From Chloroflexota bacterium (GTDB lineage: Bacteria > Chloroflexota > Dehalococcoidia > SZUA-161): a DNA stretch of 11,033 bases. The translations under genes and the position numbers were made by a program. The notes below the pieces were generated by a model that worked only from the letters and a program-made list of their open reading frames with translations, did no database searches and was not told the origin of the DNA. Numbering within the stretch: the stretch's first letter is position 1; the number at the start of each line of letters is the position of its first letter. The stretch is taken from positions 1 through 11,033 of the forward strand of contig QIGA01000002.1 of the NCBI GenBank assembly GCA_003229915.1, in the 5' to 3' direction. Shown piece by piece: positions 1 through 6,278 of the stretch.

Positions 1-1002
1 AACAGGTGTACCACATGACATTGCTTCGGCGCAAGGTAGCCCGAAGCCTTCATAGACTGAGGCGGTAACTGCTATCTCTGATACCGAATAGCGTTTAACC
101 AGATCATCTGTACTCAGACGACCCGTAAAGGTAACTCTGTCACTAAGGCCCTGTTCCTCTACCAACTTTGGAGCATACTTAGTATAATCCCCACGCCTAT
201 CCACAATACTAAGCCTGACATCCACATCATCTTTCAGCAGTTGTATCGCTTGAAGCAAAAAGAGAACGCCTTTTTTTCTATCTTCAGTATTGCCAACCAT
301 GACGATGCTATTGGGTTCCTTAGGGACATGGTTAGAATTCTTGAAGACGCTGGTATCGATGCCGTTGGGAACTATTCTCACCTTCTCTTTGGGCAATTTG
401 AATACACGCATCGTATCCTCTGCGGAGACCCGGGAGACGGTTATTACCCTGTCCATCCTTTTGGCCACGAAATGCTGCATTATGAGGAATGAATAGAACA
501 TGGTGCGCTTGAGCTTGCTCCTGAGCCTCTTTGCCTGAGCCAGGTCGGCTTTCATGTCGATGAAGATCGGATGATGTATAGTGGCAATAACTGGCACTCC
601 CAGTCCCTTGGCCATGAGCATGCCGTAGCCCAGGGTCTGATTATCATGGATTACATCAAATCTTTCCTTGGAGAGAAGGTCGCGCAATCTCATATATGCC
701 CTCATACTGAATGTGCATATCTCGGGGAACATGCCAAGGTGTGTCGCGACGACCTCATAGAAATTGAGTGGCTGGAATAGCTTGAGCGGGGATCCTAGCG
801 AAGATAATCCATCTGTCTCGTATAAGTTGAGACCTTCAATCTTGTGTAGCTTTACTCCTTCTGGGACTGATGGGTAAGGAGGCCCTGCCATCACATGAAT
901 TTCGTGTCCCAGGTTATTGAGTGCTTTGGCCAAATAGTAGATGTAAATGCCCTGCCCGCCGCAGTACATATTGCCTCTGTAGGTTAAGAGGCATATCCTC
1001 AT
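1..1002 (-). CDS. GT4-type glycosyltransferase, N-terminal 334 residues (3' end beyond left edge)
   Basis: The reading frame is open from the ATG at 1002 to base 1, so the C-terminal end is cut off by the window. It is a probable retaining GT-B glycosyltransferase that moves a sugar from a nucleotide-sugar donor to a lipid or glycan acceptor at the cytoplasmic face. The N-terminal half has a glycine-rich acceptor-side loop (GGQGIYIYYLAKAL, residues 15-28) followed by GHEIHVMAG (32-40). The linker has VPNGID (211-216), typical of GT4. The donor half has VGNTEDRKKG (236-245) and an EX7E-like motif, YEGFGLPCAEAMSCGTPV, with Glu318 and Glu326 as the expected donor-binding pair. The start is supported by GAGG at 1014-1011, 8 nt upstream. 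Sugar and acceptor cannot be deduced. The gene faces the same way as the catabolic operon but is separated from it by about 400 nt and a tRNA, so it is probably a separate unit. Confidence 0.92.
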   Translation of the reverse strand, partial: MRICLLTYRGNMYCGGQGIYIYYLAKALNNLGHEIHVMAGPPYPSVPEGVKLHKIEGLNLYETDGLSSLGSPLKLFQPLNFYEVVATHLGMFPEICTFSMRAYMRLRDLLSKERFDVIHDNQTLGYGMLMAKGLGVPVIATIHHPIFIDMKADLAQAKRLRSKLKRTMFYSFLIMQHFVAKRMDRVITVSRVSAEDTMRVFKLPKEKVRIVPNGIDTSVFKNSNHVPKEPNSIVMVGNTEDRKKGVLFLLQAIQLLKDDVDVRLSIVDRRGDYTKYAPKLVEEQGLSDRVTFTGRLSTDDLVKRYSVSEIAVTASVYEGFGLPCAEAMSCGTPV

Positions 1003-1212
1003 TGCTTCTTCCTCAATAGATCTAGAGCTGGTGTGAGGCTTGCATGGAGCGAGCGCACCGATTCTCCGCTTGTGCTCTTTGGCGTCAATTCCGGTTCCTC
1101 GCTTCCGAAAGCCCAGGCCCCCCTGTTTTGTTTCAAAGCGGGTGTCTCCTCTGTCATAGCTTCGTGTTCTTTGACAACCTGAGGTATTTGGAGGTACAAT
1201 AGCTTTGATTTC
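1003..1212. other. Non-coding leader region between glycosyltransferase and tRNA-Gly
   Basis: This 210-nt stretch holds the tRNA promoter at its right end (plus strand) and the glycosyltransferase ribosome-binding site at its left end (minus strand, GAGG at 1014-1011). The glycosyltransferase promoter should lie here on the minus strand, but I see no convincing -35/-10 pair for it. A 66-codon minus-strand frame (1199-999) fills most of the interval and overlaps the glycosyltransferase start as ATGA. It begins at a TTG without a Shine-Dalgarno and resembles nothing I know, so I do not call it a gene. Confidence 0.5.
1171..1200 (+). promoter_or_regulatory. Sigma70-type promoter of tRNA-Gly
   Basis: A perfect -35 hexamer TTGACA (1171-1176) is followed after 18 nt by TACAAT (1195-1200), which matches five of six bases of the -10 consensus. 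Initiation would be expected near 1207, about 6 nt before the mature 5' end of the tRNA at 1213. This gives a very short leader, as is common for bacterial tRNA genes. The exact start site is inferred from spacing. Confidence 0.8.
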
Positions 1213-1287
1213 GCGGGAGTAGCTCAGTGGAAGAGCCCCTGCCTTCCAAGCAGGTTGTCGCGGGTTCGAGTCCCGTCTCCCGCTCCA
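1213..1287 (+). tRNA. tRNA-Gly (anticodon UCC), CCA encoded
   Basis: A complete cloverleaf can be drawn by eye. The acceptor stem GCGGGAG (1213-1219) pairs perfectly with CTCCCGC (1277-1283). The D stem is GCTC/GAGC (1222-1225, 1233-1236). The anticodon stem is CCTGC/GCAGG (1238-1242, 1250-1254) around the loop CTTCCAA (1243-1249), giving anticodon TCC (1245-1247), which reads GGA. The variable loop is 5 nt. The T stem GCGGG/CCCGT (1260-1264, 1272-1276) encloses TTCGAGT (1265-1271) and contains one G-U pair. The discriminator is T1284, followed by an encoded CCA (1285-1287). It is the only plus-strand gene here. No intrinsic terminator is evident downstream, so its primary transcript could run some distance antisense to the end of the catabolic operon. 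Confidence 0.98.
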
Positions 1288-1401
1288 TCTACGGGGGAAT
1301 CATCCTCTTGGCAACACACCCTTGACTCTCGAACAGCCTTCGGTCACACGTGCTCATGAGGACACCAGCCTGAGAACCAGTTACCACATCGCCTGATTCT
1401 A
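1288..1401. other. Short intergenic region between tRNA-Gly 3' end and operon 3' end
   Basis: The plus-strand tRNA unit and the minus-strand operon converge on these 114 nt. I found only short self-complementary words such as CTCATGAG and CACGTG. There is no GC-rich hairpin followed by a T-run on either strand, so termination may be factor-dependent or lie elsewhere. Confidence 0.5.
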
Positions 1402-1845
1402 CTATAAAAGTACCTCAGAAATCAATCCTATTTTGCCAGCTACTGTCTCTCTCTGAAAGTCGGTATCTCCGAAAGCAGTGTCTGCTGATTTGGCTCTTCT
1501 GTAGTAGAGCCCGGAATCGTGCTCTCTGCTTGTGCCAATGCCACCGTGTAGGGATACCGTTCTCTCAGTAACCCATTTGTAGTTCTCGTTTACGTATGCC
1601 TTTGCCATAGCAGCTTCCATAACGCAAGGAAGCCCCTCAGACTCCATCCAGGCCACTTGATATACCAAGTACTTGCTGGTCTGCGTAACAATCCACATAT
1701 CTGCCATTATGTGTTGGAGCGCTTGGAATGCCCCGATAGGCCTACCATACTGAACCCTTTCTTTGCAGTAGGCAACTGTCATATCAACGGCTGCCTGCAT
1801 GCCGCCAACGGACTCGGCACACTTGGCGATAGCGCCTTTCCGCAT
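1402..1845 (-). CDS. C-terminal fragment of the amber-interrupted acyl-CoA dehydrogenase
   Basis: The 147 residues are the C-terminal helical-bundle domain of an acyl-CoA dehydrogenase. Recognisable parts are the helix segment CKERVQYGRPIGAFQALQH (27-45), LHGGIGTSREHD (99-110), LYYRRAK (113-119) and AFGDTDFQRE (124-133). The last replaces the catalytic EGTSEIQ motif, so no Glu base is present. The ATG at 1845 lies two codons past the amber stop, so reinitiation is conceivable, but no Shine-Dalgarno precedes it. Alone it lacks the N-terminal helices and the beta-domain that contribute most flavin and substrate contacts. It would matter only if it assembles with the upstream fragment or the amber is read through. 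It ends in TAG. Confidence 0.8.
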   Translation of the reverse strand: MRKGAIAKCAESVGGMQAAVDMTVAYCKERVQYGRPIGAFQALQHIMADMWIVTQTSKYLVYQVAWMESEGLPCVMEAAMAKAYVNENYKWVTERTVSLHGGIGTSREHDSGLYYRRAKSADTAFGDTDFQRETVAGKIGLISEVLL

Positions 1846-1851
1846 GACTTT

Positions 1852-2538
1852 CTAAACCGTCGCCCACCCCTTGTCCAGTTCCCCCAACAAATTACCCTTG
1901 GGAACCGCCACATCTTCAAAGCGCACTTCACACAGCTTGTCAAAAGCTATGGTGGGCATGACCTCGCAGCGCAGCCCAAGGGACTTGGCATCCACGATGA
2001 AAAGGCTTACACCATCTTCGGAGTTGGCTTCCTCCTTGGTTCTGGCAGCGCAGATGATATAGTCGGCAACATTGGCCATCTCCACGAAAACTTTGGTCCC
2101 TTTAAGCACAAAGTTGTCACCCTGGTCTGTGGCTTTCAGACTGATACCGGCCGCATCATAGTATACACCACCGGGTTCAAGCAAAGCTGTTGTGAAGATC
2201 GCTTTGCCGTTGGCGATCTTGGGCAGAAACTCTTTCTTCTGGGCCTCGCTCCCGGCCTCAAGTATGGCATATGCGCCCTGAACCACAGTACAACTGAAAG
2301 GCCCCGGCAGGACGTTTCTCCCCATCTCTTCCAGGAGAATGGTCAGTGCCTGAAAGGTCATCCCCATTCCATCATATTCCTCCGGTATGGCCAATCCCAT
2401 CCATCCTAGACCGGCCATCGCATATCCCTTTTCGTCCTCCTCGAGTTCCCTTACCCTGGTCTTGGGACATTCTGCGGCAAGGAAATCTCGCGCCGATTTC
2501 TTCAGCATTTCCTGTTCTTCGGTGAAAGTTATATCCAT
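1852..2538 (-). CDS. N-terminal fragment of the amber-interrupted acyl-CoA dehydrogenase
   Basis: The 228 residues cover the N-terminal helical domain and the middle beta-domain of an acyl-CoA dehydrogenase. The start MDITFTEEQEM matches the family opening. LGWMGLAIPEEYDGMG lies at 44-59, and the flavin-contacting segment is FTTALLEPGG (115-124), a weak version of the usual TEP-x-AGSD. The loop GNLLGELDKGW (215-225) comes just before the stop. The ATG at 2538 has AGGAG at 2550-2546, 7 nt upstream. The stretch EDEKGYAMAGLGWMGL looks several residues short compared with family members, which usually have a W-x-x-hA segment there. The fragment would not form a complete enzyme without the helical bundle encoded downstream. 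Confidence 0.85.
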   Translation of the reverse strand: MDITFTEEQEMLKKSARDFLAAECPKTRVRELEEDEKGYAMAGLGWMGLAIPEEYDGMGMTFQALTILLEEMGRNVLPGPFSCTVVQGAYAILEAGSEAQKKEFLPKIANGKAIFTTALLEPGGVYYDAAGISLKATDQGDNFVLKGTKVFVEMANVADYIICAARTKEEANSEDGVSLFIVDAKSLGLRCEVMPTIAFDKLCEVRFEDVAVPKGNLLGELDKGWATV

Positions 2539-2566
2539 AACGCTGCTCCTTTTGGTCGAAATCAGA

Positions 2567-3754
2567 CTACTTCATTCTGGGTAATCCTAAACCGTACCAG
2601 GCGATAATGTTCCTCTGTATCTCATTGGTGCCCATAGCAACGTTTAGTATGAAGGATTGCTGATACCACTTCTCGAAGAAACCCTCAAACGATGCCCATC
2701 TAGAATGCTTAACCTGACCATATGGTCCCAATATCTCACACCCAAGTTGGGCCATACGCGCTTGCAATTCACCTGAGAACACCTTGACCGCAGAAGCATC
2801 GAAGGCAGCCATCTCGCTCTTGCTCTGTGCGCCAGCAATCCGATAGGCTAGGGCATGAGCTGCCCACAGATCACACGCTACCTGTGCGATCCGGCTGCGG
2901 ATGAGCGGGTTCTTGGCCAGTGGTTCGCCTCTTACCTTTGTCTCGTTGCAATAACTCACCAACTCCTCCAACTGCCGGTGCATCGCCATAATTGCCCCGA
3001 GACTGGACCTTTCGAAATTCGCCAGTGTTTGAGTGACCGTCCAGCCCTCGTTCTCTTGCCCCACGATGTTCTTTGCGGGGACTCTAACACCGTCAAGGAA
3101 TACCTCGTTGTACAAATGGCAGCCATCCATGTACTTGAGAGGCTTCACCGTTATCCCGGGCGTTTTCATATCGAACAATATGAAGGTGATGCCCTTTTGC
3201 TTACGTTCGGCATGGGGATCAGTTCTCACCAGAGCAAACGCCCAGTGAGCTCGGTGAGCACCTGTATTCCAGGTCTTCTGACCGTTTATGACGTATTCAT
3301 CACCCTGCCTTACTGCGGAAGCACTCAGCGCCGCTAGATCCGATCCCGCATTGGGCTCGCTCCACAGTTCACACCACATCCTTTCCCCTGAGGCGATTGA
3401 AGGAAGAAACTCCCTCTTGATCTCCTCGCTCGCTGTTGCGTGAAGCGTGGGGGCAAGCATATCCACACCAAAGATATCTACGCCAGGAATATCATAATAA
3501 CCCGTAGCCTCGGATAGGAAGACTTTGTCCATAATTGTCCCCTGGCCTCCGTACTCTTTGGGCCAGCCGAGAGTGAGCCAATTCCTTTTCGCGAATTCCT
3601 TGGCGCACCAGAGATGATACTCCCAGCCTTCATCTGTGTCATAGCTACCTTCCAGTCCTATGAAACCTTCCGGCTTTTGATTTCCCAACTCCTCGCAAAC
3701 GTCGAAGAACTGTTTTCGCAGTTTCACCTGTTCATCAGTGAGCTTGAAATCCAT
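2567..3754 (-). CDS. Acyl-CoA dehydrogenase, FadE-like, with predicted internal catalytic Glu248
   Basis: A full-length 395-residue flavoprotein predicted to oxidise an acyl-CoA to the 2-enoyl-CoA (or the reverse), passing electrons to ETF or a similar carrier. Visible motifs are MDFKLTDEQ (1-9), LGWPKEYGGQG (62-72), the FAD/substrate motif WSEPNAGSDL (131-140), YVINGQKTW (154-162), GQENEGWTV (232-240) and C-terminal MGTNEIQRNIIAWYGLGLPR. The common C-terminal Glu is Met here (AMGTNEIQ). Glu248 in ANFERSS falls where isovaleryl-CoA and long-chain acyl-CoA dehydrogenases, and ChsE2 (FadE29), carry their base. Activity is therefore expected, and branched or bulky substrates are possible. The start is secure: AAGGAGG at 3767-3761, 6 nt before ATG. 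It is separated from the upstream dehydrogenase by 124 nt and followed 28 nt later by the interrupted Glu-less paralogue, its likely partner. It ends in TAG. Confidence 0.93.
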   Translation of the reverse strand: MDFKLTDEQVKLRKQFFDVCEELGNQKPEGFIGLEGSYDTDEGWEYHLWCAKEFAKRNWLTLGWPKEYGGQGTIMDKVFLSEATGYYDIPGVDIFGVDMLAPTLHATASEEIKREFLPSIASGERMWCELWSEPNAGSDLAALSASAVRQGDEYVINGQKTWNTGAHRAHWAFALVRTDPHAERKQKGITFILFDMKTPGITVKPLKYMDGCHLYNEVFLDGVRVPAKNIVGQENEGWTVTQTLANFERSSLGAIMAMHRQLEELVSYCNETKVRGEPLAKNPLIRSRIAQVACDLWAAHALAYRIAGAQSKSEMAAFDASAVKVFSGELQARMAQLGCEILGPYGQVKHSRWASFEGFFEKWYQQSFILNVAMGTNEIQRNIIAWYGLGLPRMK

Positions 3755-3878
3755 TTCGATCCTCCTTGCGGCAGCCTAGAGCAAGCCTCGGAACTTCTGG
3801 TTGAAGGGTCTAGCCCCTGGGTTTTTCCTTTACGACCCCTTTCACAGTTGGGTATTCAGTCGATACCGCGTAAGCGCT
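3755..3878 (-). other. 124-nt gap inside the operon with a weak hairpin
   Basis: This is the only sizeable spacer in the operon. It ends with the perfect ribosome-binding site AAGGAGG (3767-3761) of the next gene. A possible 5-bp stem with a 7-nt loop, GGTAT/ATACC (3851-3855 and 3863-3867), lies 12 nt after the preceding stop codon. It has no T-run, so it does not look like an intrinsic terminator. It could be a processing or mRNA-stability element, or chance. I see no clear promoter and no small gene. Confidence 0.35.
3761..3767 (-). promoter_or_regulatory. Consensus Shine-Dalgarno AAGGAGG before the second acyl-CoA dehydrogenase
   Basis: AAGGAGG is followed after 6 nt by the ATG at 3754. 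It is the strongest ribosome-binding site in the window. It stands after a long spacer where coupling with the previous gene is not possible, so this gene is probably translated independently of the genes upstream. Confidence 0.8.
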
Positions 3879-5000
3879 CTATCTTGGCAGACGCTTGACT
3901 ATCAATTCCCTTTGAATCTCTGATGTCCCTTCGAGTAATTCATACATCTTGGCGTCTCTAAAGAGGCGCTCGATCTTGTACTCCTTGCTTATGCCGTAGG
4001 CGCCATGGACCTGCATGCCCCATCTGCACACATCCACGGCGGTAGATGTCACAAACAGCTTCGTCATGGCCAAATCCTTTATCGTGTCAAGGCCCTGATC
4101 CTTAAGGAAAGCAGCTCTGTAGGTTAGCCATCTAGCAGCCTCGATCCTAGATGCCATCTCAGCCAGCAGCCAGTGAATGGCCTGCAAATTGAAGATTGGC
4201 TCATCAAAATGCATTCTGGTCATGGAATACTTAATAGCCTCCTCTAGCGCCGCCTGCATAAGTCCGACGCACTGGGCGCTGAGACACAGCTTGCCTATGG
4301 TCATTGCATCTTTCAGCGCATCAAACTTGCCGCCTTTGCCACCCAGCAGGTGGTCCTTCGGGATACGTACGTCCTCCAAGATCACATCTGACAGGTCAGT
4401 GCCTCTCAACCCCAGTTTGTCCATCTTCTTGCTGGTGGAGAACCCCGGGCGATCTGTTTCAACAAAGAACAGGCTTATATCGCCCTCCAACTTGGCAAAC
4501 ACGCACATAACGTCGGCCCAAGGGGCATGAGTGATGAATCTTTTCGTGCCATTGATTACGTAGCAGTCACTTTCCTCTACTGCTGTGGTCTTGATCATCT
4601 TTGGGTTTGAACCCGTCTCTGGCTCGGTAAAGCCAAAACAACCGACCTTTTGCGCTTCGCAAATCTGAGGCATCCATTCCAGCTTTTGTTCCTCAGTAGC
4701 GAGTTTATTGAATCTATCGCCGACAACATGTTGCAATTGAATATGCATTGCCACGGGAGCCAGGACCCGGGCAATTTCTATTTGTGCTAGAGTCAGGCTA
4801 AAATGGTCCGAACCAGCCCCGCCATATTTCGGATCCCAAGGGATTCCATAGAGATTCATAGCAGCCAGCTTAGGCCGAATCTCATGGGGAAACTCGTTCT
4901 GCTTGTCCATTATGTCTACCAGGGGAGGGAGTTCTGCCTCCGCAAATTTCCTTACTTCCTTTTGAAACATCTCATGTTGCTCAGTCAGGTTGAAATCCAC
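3879..5000 (-). CDS. Acyl-CoA dehydrogenase with canonical C-terminal catalytic Glu
   Basis: A 373-residue enzyme of the short/medium-chain type, predicted to catalyse FAD-dependent alpha,beta-dehydrogenation of an acyl-CoA or, in anaerobes, enoyl-CoA reduction. Motifs are MDFNLTEQHEM (1-11), YGGAGSD (59-65), the flavin motif GFTEPETGSN (123-132), YVINGTKRFITHA, KLGLRGTDLSD, the helix stretch around FNLQAIHWLLAEMA, and LFRDAKMYELLEGTSEIQR near the end. The first Glu of EGTSEIQ (about 357) is the expected catalytic base. The start is GTG at 5000. It is favoured because MDFNLTE matches the N-terminus of the neighbouring paralogue and GGGAGG (5015-5010) lies 9 nt upstream, overlapping the end of the previous gene. 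Only 5 nt separate it from that gene, so it is co-transcribed and perhaps coupled with the dehydratase/reductase subunits. It ends in TAG. Chain length and direction are not readable from sequence. Confidence 0.94.
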   Translation of the reverse strand: MDFNLTEQHEMFQKEVRKFAEAELPPLVDIMDKQNEFPHEIRPKLAAMNLYGIPWDPKYGGAGSDHFSLTLAQIEIARVLAPVAMHIQLQHVVGDRFNKLATEEQKLEWMPQICEAQKVGCFGFTEPETGSNPKMIKTTAVEESDCYVINGTKRFITHAPWADVMCVFAKLEGDISLFFVETDRPGFSTSKKMDKLGLRGTDLSDVILEDVRIPKDHLLGGKGGKFDALKDAMTIGKLCLSAQCVGLMQAALEEAIKYSMTRMHFDEPIFNLQAIHWLLAEMASRIEAARWLTYRAAFLKDQGLDTIKDLAMTKLFVTSTAVDVCRWGMQVHGAYGISKEYKIERLFRDAKMYELLEGTSEIQRELIVKRLPR

Positions 5001-5015
5001 TAGTATTATCCTCCC
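5001..5015 (-). promoter_or_regulatory. Ribosome-binding site fixing the GTG start of the acyl-CoA dehydrogenase
   Basis: GGGAGG (5015-5010) lies 9 nt before GTG at 5000 and is embedded in the last codons and TAA stop of the upstream gene. It makes GTG preferable to the next in-frame ATG at residue 11, and implies that ribosomes finishing the upstream gene are delivered to this start. Confidence 0.75.
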
Positions 5016-6271
5016 TTTTGTTTTGGATATTTTTTAGCTTCCAGCATCTCGATAAAGGACTCGATTCGAGCTTTGACCTGAATGTCGTCATACCCTCTGG
5101 GGTCCACCATGTTTGCTTCGAACATCAAGCCCGAAATACCCAGTTCCTCTCTGAGGATATTGCCTATGTCTGGCTGTTCAGAGGTAAAACATCTGCAGCA
5201 CCGATTAAAGTGGAAGACTATGCCGTCCACATGATACTCCCGAGCCCGTTTCTTGTAAATCTCGGCCTTCCCCCATGCCCCCGCACGTATGAAGAAACTA
5301 AGATATCTCTCCGCCAGACTATCGAAAGGATCAGAGACATCTAACCGGCCGCTGAACGCATTCCCGTAAAGGTCTGTAACAAATGCAGCTCCGAACTCCG
5401 CGAAGTAGTTCAGCAACCGCATGTTGTGGTATATGGGAAAGAGATCCCAGATAAGACGGAACCTCTCGTTAGGAACAAAACCGATGCCGTTGTCCACGCG
5501 TTGTTTCACCTCATCGCGAAGCTCCTCGTAGAAAACCACAGCCTCTTTGGTTCCCCTCAGAGTGACCAAGGCAAACAAGCAGGTGAAGACATCGATTTGA
5601 CTTATGGGTGTTGGTATTGCCTTTCGCAACTCGTCGATCTCGTCCCAGAGCTCACTGGCGCGGTCAGACAGTGCCACAACCTCACGCAGGCGATCCATAT
5701 CGAACTTTCTCCCCGTATGTTCCTCCATGAAAGACGCCAACTCACGCAGTTGCGCTGCATAATATGCCTTATGATGTTCAGGCAGTGTTTCGCTATCCAC
5801 GGTATAGGCAGCGTCCACTATAAACAAAGGACAGTTGTAATGTCTTTGGAGGGCCTCCCACCACTTGGGATGGGTGGCGCATGCGCCCTCGGTAGCTAAG
5901 AGGATGTCGGGAGCGGGAGGGACTTCGTCTCCGAAAGCGCCGCGTTTCTCAAAGATGAAGCCAAAAGTGCACAAGGCATAGGCACATAGGTCTTGTGAGT
6001 AGCCTCTGGCTTCAGCAGCCTGGCAAAACTCCGCGGCAACTTTCCGTGAGGAACAAAGCGCAGCGTAGTTCTCGGGGAAAAATGGAATCCCATCGAATGC
6101 GTACACCATTTCGATGGGCGCCATCGAAGTGATCCAGACTACTGGCTTGCCCTCTCCTTTGGCATTGGCCAGAGCTTGATAGTAATTCTCGTTAAGCGTG
6201 CCCAAGGCTGCTGATACAGCTAGCCTTCCTGGCTTAACAGGAGTCGCCGGCTCATTCTGCTTGGTTACCAA
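5006..6271 (-). CDS. Benzoyl-CoA reductase / 2-hydroxyacyl-CoA dehydratase family subunit, BcrB/HgdA-like
   Basis: 421 residues, within the size range of BcrB/FldB-type subunits. This family binds [4Fe-4S] clusters through Cys. With a partner subunit it carries out one-electron chemistry on CoA thioesters: dehydration of 2-hydroxyacyl-CoA or reduction of an aromatic ring. Diagnostic segments are WITSMAPIEMVYAFDGIPFF (46-65), PENYAALCSSRK (66-77), CQAAEARGYSQDLCAYALC (83-101), and LLATEGAC (124-131). Near the end are HFNRCCRCFTSEQ (354-366) and EANMVDPRGYDDIQVKARIE (385-404), with SFIEML (405-410) following directly. Candidate ligands are Cys73, Cys96 or Cys101, Cys131, and Cys358/359/361. The start is TTG at 6271, backed by GGAG at 6285-6282, 10 nt upstream inside the preceding gene; no ATG or GTG fits better. 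The 7-nt gap to the smaller subunit supports a heterodimer. The ATPase activator is not in the window. Reductase and dehydratase cannot be told apart by eye. Confidence 0.9.
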   Translation of the reverse strand: MVTKQNEPATPVKPGRLAVSAALGTLNENYYQALANAKGEGKPVVWITSMAPIEMVYAFDGIPFFPENYAALCSSRKVAAEFCQAAEARGYSQDLCAYALCTFGFIFEKRGAFGDEVPPAPDILLATEGACATHPKWWEALQRHYNCPLFIVDAAYTVDSETLPEHHKAYYAAQLRELASFMEEHTGRKFDMDRLREVVALSDRASELWDEIDELRKAIPTPISQIDVFTCLFALVTLRGTKEAVVFYEELRDEVKQRVDNGIGFVPNERFRLIWDLFPIYHNMRLLNYFAEFGAAFVTDLYGNAFSGRLDVSDPFDSLAERYLSFFIRAGAWGKAEIYKKRAREYHVDGIVFHFNRCCRCFTSEQPDIGNILREELGISGLMFEANMVDPRGYDDIQVKARIESFIEMLEAKKYPKQKGG

Positions 6272-6278
6272 TTTGAAG

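Larger units (their letters stand above)
1402..2538 (-). pseudogene. Acyl-CoA dehydrogenase gene interrupted by an in-frame TAG (non-catalytic FadE-like subunit)
   Basis: The frame opened by the ATG at 2538 runs to 1402 as 378 sense-or-amber codons, with a single TAG at codon 229 (1854-1852). The flanking residues read GELDKGWATV, stop, then KVMRKGAIAK. In the family this position is normally Glu in a GWA-V-E-K-like stretch, and GAG to TAG is one base change. Both sides keep clear family sequence, so the break looks recent, or is a sequencing error, or is suppressed. At the usual catalytic site, where homologues have EGTSEIQ, this protein has FGDTDFQ and so lacks the C-terminal Glu. Such Glu-less subunits are known as the partner half of alpha2-beta2 acyl-CoA dehydrogenases, and the gene lies 28 nt after a dehydrogenase that has a catalytic Glu. 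Five of the seven terminal stops here are TAG, which argues against routine sense decoding of TAG. Confidence 0.85.

Noticed and set aside
999..1199. 66-codon minus-strand frame whose TGA overlaps the glycosyltransferase ATG as ATGA
   Set aside because: The overlap would suit translational coupling, but the frame starts at TTG with no Shine-Dalgarno and has low-complexity, unfamiliar sequence. The glycosyltransferase has its own GAGG site.
1402..1845. Separate small acyl-CoA dehydrogenase-like gene
   Set aside because: It is in the same frame as the upstream fragment, lacks a ribosome-binding site, and supplies exactly the missing C-terminal domain. It is better read as half of one broken gene.
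1852..1854. Pyrrolysine or another sense use of TAG
   Set aside because: Five of the seven protein genes with a visible end use TAG as their normal stop. That would be unlikely if TAG were routinely decoded, and the position is expected to be Glu.
1657..2409. 250-codon plus-strand open frame
   Set aside because: It lies wholly antisense to the interrupted acyl-CoA dehydrogenase, has no family resemblance, and its length follows from the codon composition of the real gene opposite.
3816..3836. GC-rich stretch with a T-run on the plus strand as a terminator
   Set aside because: The only stem is about 3 bp (GGG/CCC), and the T-run is on the strand opposite to the operon, so it is not a credible intrinsic terminator.
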